Notes: a model not told the origin generated them from the letters alone. Positions 1 to 9,700 are shown, counted from the stretch's first letter. The stretch is DNA of 12,262 bases from Smittium mucronatum (GCA_001953115.1 LSSL01003536.1:1-12262); one strand, 5' to 3'. Translations and numbers: made by a program.

Positions 1-3000
1 TAATAGTAATAATAATTATTTAAATATTTTAATTTTCTTCTACTTCTACTCTAACATTGACTAACCATTGAATTAATTGGAATTTATATTTATATAACCT
101 CAACAGAAGCTTTTTAAAGTTTATAAATCGAAGATTTTAAAACCAAAATTTAATTTATTTTAAAGCAATGAAAAATTATCCGAAATCTTTATTTAAAGTC
201 AAAAAGTTACCGATCCCATTCAAACATACACATACTTACTAAGATGTTAATTTTTATAAAAAATCTTTTTTAACCAGAAATAAATTAAAAAATGATAATT
301 TCAATGATTTTCAAAAAATAGAATAAATCTGAAAAAATACTAAAAAATTTCCGAAATTTTAGAAAATGTTTATCTAAATCAAATTTTAGTGATCAGTAGT
401 TTAATTGAGCTCATAATTAGCATGATATTGAAATTATAAGAGTTTAAACAAAAATAATATTAAATTACAAGCACAAAAATTGTGCATACTGACATTATCC
501 TGAATATTATTAAACTTAATTTAAAATACATAAAATTACTTCAACAAAATTTCATGTCAGAATCATCTTTTTTTAATTTTTTAAAGATTTCGGATGGAAT
601 TTTTATATCGATTTAAATGAAAATTACTTTTTTCAATTTTAATAATACCAAGAATTAAGATTTTCCATTATATAAGAGACTTCTGAAAGTTATGTTTTAC
701 TAGTTTTTGTACTGCATTATTTCTCTAAATTATCACAATTCTCTTTAAAAATGAAAAAAAAAAATTCTTAAATACGATATATTTGATTTTTTTTAATAAA
801 TATATTTAACAAGATGTTCGAAATATGTAATTTTTTGTTTATTATAACTAAAAATTATATCACAGTTTCAATAGAAAAGATGGATTCTTGACAGATTGAA
901 GCTTTTATTATTATATTTTTAACATAAATTAATAAAAATATAGTGAATATAAAATTAAAATCTAAATATAGAGATTATTTTGAAAAAAAGAATGAATGAC
1001 TACAAAATCCATTATGAACCGGTCACAAATAATCGAGATATAATTTATATAATCCCTGATTTTAATTTTGAGAAAAACATCAGAACAGATGTTTGAAAAA
1101 AAAATTTTGGGGTTAAGATTTAGAATAGATCATTTTTGCTCAAAAGTATAGAATGTAAAAATATCCAAAAATCAGATTTATTAAAATATCGAAGAAAGAG
1201 TTTTAGTTAAGAATTATTTACTTAGTTAAGTTATATTATTATAAGATAAAATTAGATGCAAATATTGATTTATTTACTCAAATGAAAATTTTATAGATAA
1301 AATCTTTTTATAATTAATTTTTACATTTCTAAATCTCTACGAAATTAGACGGAATTTAATTATATGATTTTATTATAATAATTGTATTAGAAGTTTGAAA
1401 AGTTATTAAAAACACAAATTAAAATTAAAAATGGAGAAATTTTAAATTTATCGGCGGATAATCAAATTATGCTAAAATTTTATGTTTTTATATTGGAAAC
1501 TATTTCAAATGAAGCTAACTTCGGGAAGTTCAATATTGCAAGATATTATATCCAAAATTTTTTAGAGTTATTTATTTTAGATTTATCAAATATTTTATAC
1601 TTTTTTTTATATTTTAATGGTATAGCTAATAAAATTAATTATTTTAATAAGTTTTATTTTATTTTATATATTCATCCTAGTGCTTTATAAATGAAGCACA
1701 AGCATCTAAGTTACAGAAAAACTTGAGCATTTATTCTGGATTTATAAAAAAATTTAATTACATGAGCTTAAATACTTGTTACAAGAATAATGGCTGATAT
1801 ATAAGTCAATAAAAGAATTAGATAATATATTCTTTCTTATGACCAATAGCTGTTAAGAATATTCGCACACTAATTTATTTCAAGATTAGTCACGTTTCTT
1901 ATATCATACCAACTATTCTACTTTTCTTGAATAAAGAGTAAAATTATATCAAGCAATAAATTCAAAAAACTAAAGGAATATATTTGATGCTTTAGAAGTG
2001 ATTTTTTAGATTAAAAATATTCTTTTCAAAGGTTTTTATTTTAATTTAAAAAACTAAGTTTATTAAAAATATTCATTCTTAAAATATATCGACTATTATA
2101 AATTTGATATAATAAATCATTGAAAATCTATACATGAATTTTAATACCACTGTTTTTAATTTTATATTAAAAAAAGCTAAAATATATATCTATGATTATA
2201 CCCTTTTTGTTTATTTTTAATGCAATCAGTATTTAAACGCCTTTATAATAAAATTATGTGTATTTTTTTTCGATTATAAAATATTTTATTATTAAAAAGT
2301 TAAGATAATCAGAGTGCATTCAAAAAAGCGGAGAGTAAATATGTTTAATTTTGTCTTTTTCTATCTGATATTTATTTTTACCTTTACATGACTTTAATCA
2401 ATCAAGTACTTTATGTATGCCTTTATTTGAAAAAATATTATTTTCACTCAGATCCTGATAAAAAAATTCGTCAGCTTAATTTTATATTTTTTGAAAACTA
2501 TACCAATTGATTTAGTTATTAATTTTTTGTCTGTAAATGGTTTTAATTATCAACCAGGTTTATTTCATAGCTATTATTATCTTTAAAACGTGAATTATTT
2601 TTATATTCAGTGGAAATATATTTTTTTTCGTAGAAATAAAATCAAAAACAAATTAAAAATTAAAAATTTCATCACCGTTTTTTCATTTAGTCTAAAAACT
2701 GATAAGGTCTACCAAAGAGTATTGTGAATATAATCTTTCATTCATATTTCACATTTTTGAACTAATATCTTATCATGATATTTAAAAATTACATGATATG
2801 ATTTTATAAATTTCAATAGGAGTCAATGTAGTTTTAAATTAAGTAAAATTAGAACTATTTTATGTTTTATCTATTTTATTTATTAATTATCGATAAGTTG
2901 GAAATTGTTGTTAATAATAGTTAATTAATAAATTTTAGAAAAATTTTCAGGAAATTAAATTATAATATAAATATAATTCCTATTTTTCTACTTTAGATTA

Positions 3001-3640
3001 ATGGAAAATTTAGAATCAATATTTTTAAAAGTCATATATACAATCAAAATATACGTTTACAAGATACACTAGTTTTTTATTTTTTCACTGATGATAAAAA
3101 TTTCGGAATAATTCAGTTGAGAATACGCAGCTTTTAATTTTATATTTGATAAATGAATAAGTTCTAATTATTATAATTTTTAATTAATCATAATCAAAAA
3201 AATCATTTATTTCCGTAGAAAAAAAATTGAATACATAAGTTACTTTTTGAAATCGTATTTTTAACAAAAAAATACAAAATTTATATCATTTCTCGATCAT
3301 ATATTTCAGAATACTACTCGATTTTATTTAGAGCTACGTAATGTAAAAAATTATGGGAAAAACCTTGATATTATTAATAATTTCACTTTATTATATTATA
3401 TATCCAGCATTAGAAGAATTAAAAAAATTCATAAATTAATATATGACTAAATTGTAGTATCGGGATATAATTTAACATCGTTTCCTTTATTAAGATATTC
3501 AATTTTTTATCATTAAATATTATATTAGCACTTTATAAGATGATTTCTCGAAATCTATTCAACTTACTACAAAATATTATGAAATATATGATAATATGTA
3601 TAAAAAATTTTGCCCATAAATTAATCTTTAAAATTTACTT
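1..3640. other. AT-rich gene desert, no feature identified
   Basis: I see no gene here. All six frames are broken by stops at about the rate expected for roughly 80% AT sequence. The longest stretch is a plus-strand ATG frame of 73 codons at 1469-1690, rich in Phe, Tyr, Ile, Leu and Asn, with no motif; a run of that length is expected about once by chance in a window like this. There is no tRNA-like fold, no long tandem repeat and no recognisable transposon protein. Confidence 0.7.
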
Positions 3641-3654
3641 TAAATTTTATATAT

Positions 3655-3689
3655 TGCGTTTTTAAAACGCATATTTTGAAGCCTGGCTT
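3655..3689. repeat. Two adjacent palindromes at the left edge of the GC-rich island
   Basis: At 3655-3671 the sequence TGCGTTTT-T-AAAACGCA is a perfect inverted repeat with 8-base arms and a one-base centre. Eight bases later, at 3679-3689, AAGCC-T-GGCTT is a second perfect one with 5-base arms. Both contain the first GC-containing arms after a long AT desert, and base composition rises just after them. They could be the terminal hairpins of a mobile element or simple extruding palindromes. No function is assigned. Confidence 0.5.
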
Positions 3690-3764
3690 TGAAAACAGAA
3701 TTATCTCTATTGATATTTGTTACTTTCCTAATTAATAAACTCCTAAGAGTGAAATATCTTGCCG

Positions 3765-3775
3765 TGGTTTAGGGG
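3765..3775 (+). promoter_or_regulatory. Possible RNA polymerase III box A (tRNA-derived SINE-like head)
   Basis: TGGTTTAGGGG fits the tRNA box A consensus TRGYNNARNNG at every constrained position. The bases around it resemble the start of a Ser/Leu-type tRNA. An anticodon-stem-like hairpin follows at 3783-3802, with GTGTGC pairing with GTACGC across an 8-base loop. The acceptor and T-arm pairing that a real tRNA needs is missing. The only box-B-like core (GTTCGA at 3964-3969) lies about 190 bases downstream, much farther than usual. I read it as at best a decayed tRNA-derived head; chance is possible. Confidence 0.25.
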
Positions 3776-4098
3776 CTTAATAGTGTGCTTTTCTAAGTAC
3801 GCTAGGCCAAAATTCCACACAGCTTTGTACTATTCTTGGTTTATAATAGTGGAGACAGTGCACAACGATTTGTAGGACAGCGATTCCAGAGGATGACCAT
3901 CTATAAACATGATTAACCGATCTTTTAGCACATCTGAGACATATTCTAAGGCAAAAGTACAGCGTTCGACAGTCAGACGGATCTCAGCGTCTAACAGCTA
4001 TTTGTAGGAAAGCCATGTCGATCAAACCCACTTTTGGATAGGAGCCTAATTTTAATAATCCTTTTAGAAGTATACTTTGACTAGGAGCTCATTAACTT

Positions 4099-4118
4099 CA
4101 ATGATTTTTTTTTCATTG
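4099..4118 (+). terminator. T9 run within a short hairpin (possible Pol III terminator)
   Basis: CAATGA (4099-4104) and TCATTG (4113-4118) are inverted copies flanking a T-run (4105-4113). If the GC-rich island were transcribed by RNA polymerase III from the box-A-like site, this run of nine T would end the transcript after about 340 bases. Long T-runs are common in this window, so the assignment depends entirely on the island being a Pol III unit. Confidence 0.2.
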
Positions 4119-4301
4119 GCAAAGAGCTAATTCTTGAAAGCAAGTAGCCTCAGTCATACAACTACTTGAATCAATGCCAGAGTGAGTTTTTCGGTTGGTC
4201 ATTGCCCCCATTTCCAGTAATTACGCGGCTGGTAGTCCGGCAGAGGAGAATATTGCTGTTAGAATAATAGTCTTTTTTATACGCCTTTTTCTTTTTTTCA
4301 T

Positions 4302-4363
4302 ATTTTTTTAGTATAGCTTTTAATGATGTTATCTTACAATAAAATTCCGTATACAAAAAAAAA
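4302..4363 (-). repeat. Dispersed repeat end, inverted copy of 12200-12262
   Basis: This 62-base stretch matches the reverse complement of the last 63 bases of the window with only two substitutions and one single-base gap. The match stops at 4363 and 12200, so that side looks like a true element end, while the other side continues into the GC-rich island here and past the window edge there. On the minus strand it reads as part of a 66-codon open frame (4371-4171) that starts with TTG, has no ATG and is Lys-rich. In that frame the two substitutions are one silent and one Ala/Thr change. The family is unidentified. High identity between copies implies recent movement, in contrast to the decayed piggyBac. 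Confidence 0.8.
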
Positions 4364-4371
4364 CTCCCCAA

Positions 4372-4769
4372 ATATTTAAAATATTGTAACAGATTTAAAT
4401 AACTGTAATCTTATTAAATCAAACCAGAAAACTAAAGTTTGAACTGAAATTATATAGATATCCATAAAAAATATTTCTTCTAGTGATTGGGCACTAAAAA
4501 CGCATTAATTTGCCTCTAATATCAGCTTGTTTATTTAATTGGATAATTATGTTTTATAATATTCGAAGAATTTTTTTTTTGTTACTAAATATTTAATGTG
4601 CGTCCTTATCAAGGTTCTATTCCATACATTTTATTTTTTTGAAATCTCTATTTCTAAAATTGAGGTATAAATAATAAAATTTTAAAATTAGGATTAAAAA
4701 TATCCATATCTGAATTGGTTTTTATCGTCTAAAAAAATTCTCAAAATCTTTCATAAAGTGAATTTTTCA
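4372..4769. other. AT-rich intergenic DNA, nothing identified
   Basis: No open frame, repeat or RNA structure stands out in this stretch between the dispersed repeat and the small minus-strand open block. Confidence 0.6.
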
Positions 4770-4962
4770 TTATCCATAAAAAATCCAACTTTCTTTGTCT
4801 AAATAGACATCTTTGTTACTCAATTTTTCGATATCTGGTATATTCTTCACCTTCAATTTTTCTCCAAAGCTTATATATGTCTTTTTTTGTTTCTGAAAAA
4901 ACTTTAATATTAGCTTTTCCGATTTTTTTAACTTTTGTCGTCGATGGGATATTTCTTGTCAT
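4770..4962 (-). other. Small minus-strand block open in two overlapping frames (possible gene relic)
   Basis: From an ATG at 4962-4960 one minus-strand frame runs 48 codons to a TAA at 4818-4816. It is Lys/Arg-rich and begins MTRNIPSTTK. The next frame over is open from 4958 to a TAA at 4772-4770 (62 codons, no ATG) and carries a region like KNIPDIEKLSNKDVYLD, which looks more protein-like than the surrounding DNA. The two could be halves of one short coding relic joined by a frameshift. I recognise no family, the lengths are near the chance limit for this composition, and no promoter or flanking gene supports it. Confidence 0.15.
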
Positions 4963-5289
4963 TTTCGTAGCCAAAATTTATTTTTCTCTTATAATTTAAA
5001 ATACTATTGGTCAAATATTTGAAATTGACAAATATATTTGTATATTTATAGATAAATCGGAGCGCTTATCACATATGGAGATGAAAGATTCAAAAAAGCA
5101 ATAATATAACTAATTAAATAAATAGAACGATATTTGGAGCAAGTTAATGCGTTGCTAGTGCATAATGACTAAAAAAAAATTTAGAGATAGAGATTTAATT
5201 TCAGCTTTAAATGTAGCTTTTTGGTTTGGTTTATTAATATTATAGAGAATTAATATTTTTTCCCATTTTAAATATTTGAACTTATTTTT
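4963..5289. other. AT-rich intergenic DNA, nothing identified
   Basis: No gene, tandem repeat or recognisable RNA is seen. Confidence 0.6.
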
Positions 5290-5372
5290 TTTAGCCCTTT
5301 CAGGGGCTAAGATACAATAAAAGACAACCTATACTGAGGCCAGAAAATTCCGTACAGTCAAAATCTGGCTCA
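5290..5372. other. GC-richer patch with two hairpins
   Basis: TTAGCCC and GGGCTAA (5291-5310) form a 7-base-pair perfect stem with a 6-base loop. A second weaker pairing links GGCCAG (5338-5343) to CTGGCT (5365-5370). The patch is about twice as GC-rich as its flanks. In a very AT-rich genome such patches can be structured RNAs or remnants of mobile elements, but I recognise neither here and see no conserved RNA motif. Confidence 0.3.
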
Positions 5373-6027
5373 TTAGCAATTAAATATATTTAAAAAATAT
5401 TGACAATAGGCCAATTTATATAAAGCATTATAAATTTATATTTAATTTTTTCTAATAAAAATACAAAAATTGAAAGTAATACCTATCCAAAATTTAATGA
5501 GCGTAAAAGATTTAATTTGAGACAAATATAAAAGTCGGTGTTTCGAAAAACATGCCATATTATGTAATAAAAAAATTCCATGCAATAGAATGAATAAAAA
5601 TTGGTATTTTCAGCAAATGATTTGCTTAGTGAATAGATTACACATAAATAAAATAGATGTTGATACATGAAGGGTATATAGAAAAAATCCGACGAAATAA
5701 ATTGAAAAAAAAAATAATAACATTCTAAAATTGGGAACATTGAAGCAATAAACCTATAATGAACTTAATACATATAAAAATGAATAAAGAAAAAAATAAA
5801 GAATGATTAATTGATTTTGAAATCAAAACATATAATAATAAATGAAAAAAATTATAAGTAAAAAAAAACAATAAAAGAATATTGATTTTTGTAATAAAAG
5901 TATTTTGGAATAAAATGATCTAAAAGAAACAAAAAATCATAAAAAAATGATATCAATAATAGATCTCATATCAATAGTTAAACCTATAAGAACACTTTAT
6001 ATCAAAGTTTGTAGATTTTTTACAAGT
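5373..6027. other. AT-rich intergenic DNA, nothing identified
   Basis: A minus-strand ATG frame of 85 codons (5740-5483) is the longest open frame in the window. It is a Phe/Tyr/Ile/Leu-rich string without motif, and a run of this length is not surprising at about 80% AT. I do not call it a gene. No repeats or RNA folds were noticed. Confidence 0.6.
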
Positions 6028-6382
6028 GTCCAGAATTAGGAATTTTTTGATAAAAAAATAAAATTTCTGATAGCTGGATTATTTTCCAATAGTTAACGAT
6101 TATTTAAATAAATTACATCTAAATTCAAAAAAATTGTTACTTGCTGTCCAAAATTTGACATATTTTGATGAAAAGGTAAATTTCTTAGTGCTAGATTATC
6201 TTACAATAATATAATGATTTTTTACATCTATTACATCTAAACTTAAAATTTTTGTTACTTACTGTCCAGAATTTGGATAAGTTATATAAAAAAATAAATT
6301 TTCTAAGCTCGGGTTTATTTTCAAATAATATACTATTTTTTTACATCTATTACATCTAAATTCAAGATATTTGTTACTTTCT
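6028..6382 (+). repeat. Three tandem copies of a noncoding unit of about 118 bp
   Basis: Units start at 6028, 6146 and 6264, giving spacings of 118 and 118 bases, and the third ends at 6382 (119 bases). Each begins GTCCA(G/A)AATT and ends TTGTTACTT(G/A/T)CT, and each carries a conserved ATTACATCTAAA block near its right side. The middles have diverged by substitutions and small gaps. The period is not a multiple of three and all frames have stops, so it is noncoding. It is a short satellite-like or minisatellite array; a truncated fourth unit may begin at 6383 with GTAAAACTTATTTC but fades at once. Confidence 0.88.
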
Positions 6383-6952
6383 GTAAAACTTATTTCAAAT
6401 TTTCTATAAAAAGCTTTTTTTATTTTGAGTGAATCTTCTATCTTAATATATAAAAATAATAATAAAAGTTTTTAACATGTTAAAAGAATCATCCTGATTT
6501 TTATAGATATAATATTTTACTAAATAAAAAAAACTTATCCATTATTATTTTTATAAATATCTTAATTTTTATTTATTCTAAGCACATATATTTTTTTGAA
6601 AATTATCATATTTTTATTTTAAATGTATTTTTTATGGAACTATAATTAAATATTTTAGTTGTATTATTTTTATTATATATACGTATCAACTCTCATAATT
6701 TTTAAAATTGGATTCATTTAATTATTTAAATCGCTTTATTATTGGTAACTATTACTATTAAATATCGATTAAAAATACTAATTTTGCTTTTTATCTAAGA
6801 TTTTTTTTTTAAATTTCATTAGAACTTTTTCTTTTTTTAATAAATTTTTAATTAAACATACTTATTTTACCATTATACATGTATATTTTTTATTTTCTAT
6901 TCCTAATATATTTACAGATAATTGTTGGTAAGCAATTTTTCTTTTTATTAAA
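6383..6952. other. AT-rich leader upstream of the piggyBac relic
   Basis: No gene is seen. I looked for a piggyBac left end (a TTAA target followed by a CCC-type inverted repeat) and found none; TTAA occurs often by composition alone. Confidence 0.55.
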
Positions 6953-8621
6953 ATGTTTTATTTTCAATCAGATGATGAGTCACAATTTTCGTATTTCGAA
7001 AATACTTTTTTTTTCAACCAATTCAATCTAAAAACAACTTTATTTCTAAATCTACTTATTTTCATGAAGATTCATTTGAGAAAATAAATTTCAATGAATC
7101 TCAAAATAGTATATATTCTCAAGAATATAGTCAAATTCTAGATATTCCTGCTATATTTTGGAGAAAACTATAAATATTGAAGATGATATAGCCCCCTTTT
7201 AAGTTGATCCTATTATACCAAAATTTATTTTAAATTTTTCGGATATTTCTCAATAATAAAATTTTTATATATTTCTTACAGAAGAACTTTTTGATATAAT
7301 TTTAAATTTTTCTAATAACTACGCCAATTTAAAATTAACAGAAATAAAATTACCAACCAAAATTAATTTTGAAGACTTGAATTTGCATATAGCTATAAAT
7401 ATTTAATTGGAATTAAAAAACTACAATCCTATAGGGATCATTGGAATACAGATCCAAAACTCTATGATTACTTTATTTCGGATCTTATGAACTCGAAAAG
7501 ATTTGGATATATTTTATCGAATATCCGTGTTTCATATGATTATGATAATAACTCTCAAAATTTTATCCCTTAAGAAAAATTCAAAAAAATTAATTATTTT
7601 ATCAAGTACACTAAAGAAAATTTTCAAAAAAATTATAATCCACCCCAAATTATTGCGATTGATGAATCTATTATTAAATTCAAAGCGAGAAGCTCTATCA
7701 AGCAATATATGCCTTTAAAACCAATTAAGAGAGGTTTTAAAGTTTTGATTCTTTCTGACCAATCGGGGCATTGTTGGAATTTCGAAATTTATCAAGGAAA
7801 AATTGATAACTATCTTGTTAAGGGTTTAGGTTTTAAAGTGGTATCTTTGCTAATATCAGATTTAAAATCGAAAATTCATAAAATATTTCTCGATAGATTT
7901 TTTTACCTCTGTCCCCCTCATCATTTATTTGAAAAAGAAAAACTTTTAAGAATGCGGAAAAATTAAAACTACAGCAAAAAATTTGCCTAAATTTTAAAAA
8001 AATTCCAATATAGAAAGCTATTAATTGAAATTGTTTGGATCTAAAGAAATTCTATCATTAACTAAATGGATTGATGTCAAACCGGTTCACGTAATTTCAA
8101 ATTATCAAAATCCAAGGATTAAATATTTATCCAATAGAACTCAATTTCATGGAACAATCAAAGAAGTACGATTGCTCAGATGACTTTATATTATAATAAA
8201 TATATGAATTTAGTTGATAAACTGGATTGAAGGAAGCCATTTCATGAAATTGGTATAAAAATCTACAAATGGTGGCACAGAATTTTTTTCAATTTTTTCG
8301 ATATAACTATTGTCAATTCTTATATTTTATACTGCAAAATATAGAAAAATTACCCAGAAAAATTATCAAATAACAATATATACCCTTCATATTACATAAG
8401 AATGTAAAATTATAATCATGTTCCTATTAAACGAAAAAAAAAGGTGTGAGTTATGTGTTTCTGTAAAGAAAAAAACACGAACAGTATGGACCTGCAGCAT
8501 ATGCCAAACCAACCTTTGCATGAGAGAAGATAAACCATATTTTCCAAAATTTGATTTAAATCAATTATTTTTCTATTATTATTATTATTATTATCATTAT
8601 TATTATTATTATTATATTTGA
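6953..8621 (+). pseudogene. piggyBac-type transposase pseudogene, full length but heavily disabled
   Basis: piggyBac transposases excise and insert elements at TTAA sites using a DDE/D-type catalytic core (Pfam DDE_Tnp_1_7) and end in a cysteine-rich ribbon. The relic starts at ATG 6953 with an acidic Asp/Ser/Glu-rich N-terminus, as usual in the family. Around 7406-7500 comes IGIKKLQSYRDHW and the FISDLMNSKRF helix. At 7652-7810 is IDESIIKF, then QYMPLKPIKRGFKV and the NFEIYQGK strand. Later come FLDRFF (about 7886-7903), AKNLPKF (about 7974-7994), WIDVKPVHVISNY, YNKYMNLVDKLD (8192-8227), and KWWHRIFF with ITIVNSYILY (about 8267-8332). The C-terminal ribbon at 8442-8516 has a CxxC-x12-CxxC-x4-C spacing. 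The reading changes frame at about 7005-7015, 7160-7170, 7373-7403, 7956-7963, 8165-8191 and 8345-8418. Stops interrupt at 7200, 7254, 7257, 7571, 7995, 8022 and 8228. The span of about 556 codons matches the family. It cannot encode a working enzyme as read. Confidence 0.93.
6953..8621 (+). mobile_element. piggyBac-superfamily DNA transposon relic, ends not found
   Basis: The transposase relic defines the element, but the terminal inverted repeats and TTAA target duplications could not be located by eye. The GGGGG-containing site near 9290 lacks an adjacent TTAA. The ends are either eroded like the gene or too short to see in this AT-rich background, so the limits given are those of the coding relic only. 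Confidence 0.8.
8574..8617 (+). repeat. TAT/TTA trinucleotide microsatellite
   Basis: About fourteen TAT units run with one T-to-C interruption at 8595. The repeat lies exactly at the tail of the piggyBac ribbon frame and extends it artificially as a run of tyrosines with one histidine, so the native transposase C-terminus probably lies before 8574. Confidence 0.95.
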
Positions 8622-9658
8622 TGTTAATCAAAATATTCTAATAGATTACGAAAAAAGACTTTATAAAATGTAAAATTTTATTGAATCTGCAGAAAGTTTT
8701 AAGCTAACAAATAATATAATAGCATGATTTTTAAGTAAATAATTTTACTTTGGTGTTATAAACTATACTTTTATAGTTATGATCACCGATTTCTTTTTAT
8801 AAAAAATAGTCGATATTCCAAGATATTTTAATAAAGCTCAAAAAAGTAAAACGCACATTATTAAATAGTTTTTTTTTAATATTTAATTTAAAAAAATCTA
8901 TTTAATATTCTTTTTATTGAAATATTAAGACTCCAAAATATCTTTAAACGAATATTTAAATAGAGAAAATATCCTTTATTTGTATCCATTAGATTTCTCT
9001 TGAATTTTTTTAGGTTATTAGCCTGTATTATGTTTACATATTAATAGAATTAAATCTGAAATCTGATTTTTCATTTAAGAGACAGCATAAAATCATATAT
9101 AGATTGTTATTTAATACAGTAAATCTTGTTAGTTTTTTGAATTTATTTACTCTAAAAAAATAATATCGATAAGATAACTTCAAAAAAAACTTTTTAGCTT
9201 TTTATGTTTTATTTTTAGATAGATATTATTGATTGATATTTTTCTATAAATCGATCTATTTTATAGTTACATAATTTTATTAAAGATAGGGGGTATTGAA
9301 TAGAGATCGTTTTTATATTTACTAGATAGAGATGAATTTGATGGTGATCATAATTAGTAGTGAATATTAAGAATTTTAAAAATAAATTAGTTTGAATTTA
9401 AATACAAAAATATCTACAAATTTTTCTTTATAATTAGAAATCTTAGAAACTTACGATTAAAACCACCGAAATTCAATTTTTCAAATAAATTTTGATTGGA
9501 GGGTCGCAAATTATTAAAACTAATTTTTTAAATATAGTTTTATTTATTTATTTTATAAGTAAGTTTTAATAAAATTGGCTGTATTTATTTTGGGTTTTAG
9601 GTATTTAACAATGGTAAAATGTGATATTAAAGGATTATATAATCAAAAAAAAATTTTA
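8622..9658. other. AT-rich intergenic DNA, nothing identified
   Basis: There is no open frame, tandem repeat or RNA fold that I can support here. Confidence 0.6.
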
Positions 9659-9700
9659 TAAGTTAAATAATAAGTTAAATAAAACGATTAACTTATTTAA
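9659..9700. repeat. 12-bp perfect tandem duplication running into a hairpin
   Basis: TAAGTTAAATAA occurs twice head to tail (9659-9670 and 9671-9682). The last eight bases of the second copy, TTAAATAA (9675-9682), are matched by the inverted TTATTTAA at 9693-9700, giving an 8-base stem over a 10-base loop. Being all A and T, it is likely a product of local slippage. Confidence 0.7.

Larger units (their letters stand above)
3690..4265. other. GC-richer island of unknown identity (candidate ncRNA or decayed mobile element)
   Basis: Rows counted here are about 40% GC (3781-3840) and 50% GC (3961-4020), against well under 25% in the surrounding DNA, so the block has a different origin or is under constraint. 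On the plus strand it holds a good tRNA-type box A (3765-3775), a box-B-like core (3963-3973) and a T9 run (4105-4113). A 14-mer occurs twice (3868-3881 and 4000-4013, 13 of 14 identical). On the minus strand one frame is open for 55 codons (3997 to 3833), stops at 3832-3830, then is open for 28 more (3829 to 3746). At this GC content that is not significant across six frames, and I recognise no protein family in it. It may be the body of the repeat whose end is 4302-4363. Identity is unresolved. Confidence 0.5.

Noticed and set aside
1469..1690. Plus-strand 73-codon ATG open frame
   Set aside because: Length is within the chance range for about 80% AT DNA; Phe/Tyr/Ile/Asn-rich with no domain or supporting signal.
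3761..3860. Functional tRNA gene at the box-A-like site
   Set aside because: Box A and an anticodon-like stem are present, but acceptor and T-arm pairing and a properly spaced box B are absent.
3746..3997. Minus-strand open frame in the GC-rich island weakly reminiscent of a retroelement reverse transcriptase segment (ERCTFALEYVSDVL)
   Set aside because: No YxDD motif or other reverse-transcriptase block is found next to it, one stop interrupts it, and its length is not significant at this GC content.
4215..4245. Minus strand resembles the conserved CAGCCGCGGTAATT loop of small-subunit rRNA
   Set aside because: Only about 14 bases match, with a missing base, and the sequence on both sides does not follow rRNA; treated as chance.
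5483..5740. Minus-strand 85-codon ATG open frame
   Set aside because: Phe/Tyr-rich composition mirrors base composition, no motif, and about the longest open run chance would give in this window.
7503..7718. Open frame of 71 codons overlapping the piggyBac region
   Set aside because: It starts with TTG and is an out-of-frame shadow of the transposase, whose conserved motifs read in the neighbouring frame.
8416..8631. Minus-strand open frame across the microsatellite, with an Asn-rich run
   Set aside because: It is the antisense of the transposase ribbon and the TAT repeat; the plus strand carries the recognisable cysteine pattern.
9280..9300. GATAGGGGGTATT considered as the right terminal repeat of the piggyBac element
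   Set aside because: No adjacent TTAA target and no matching inverted CCC end upstream of 6953.
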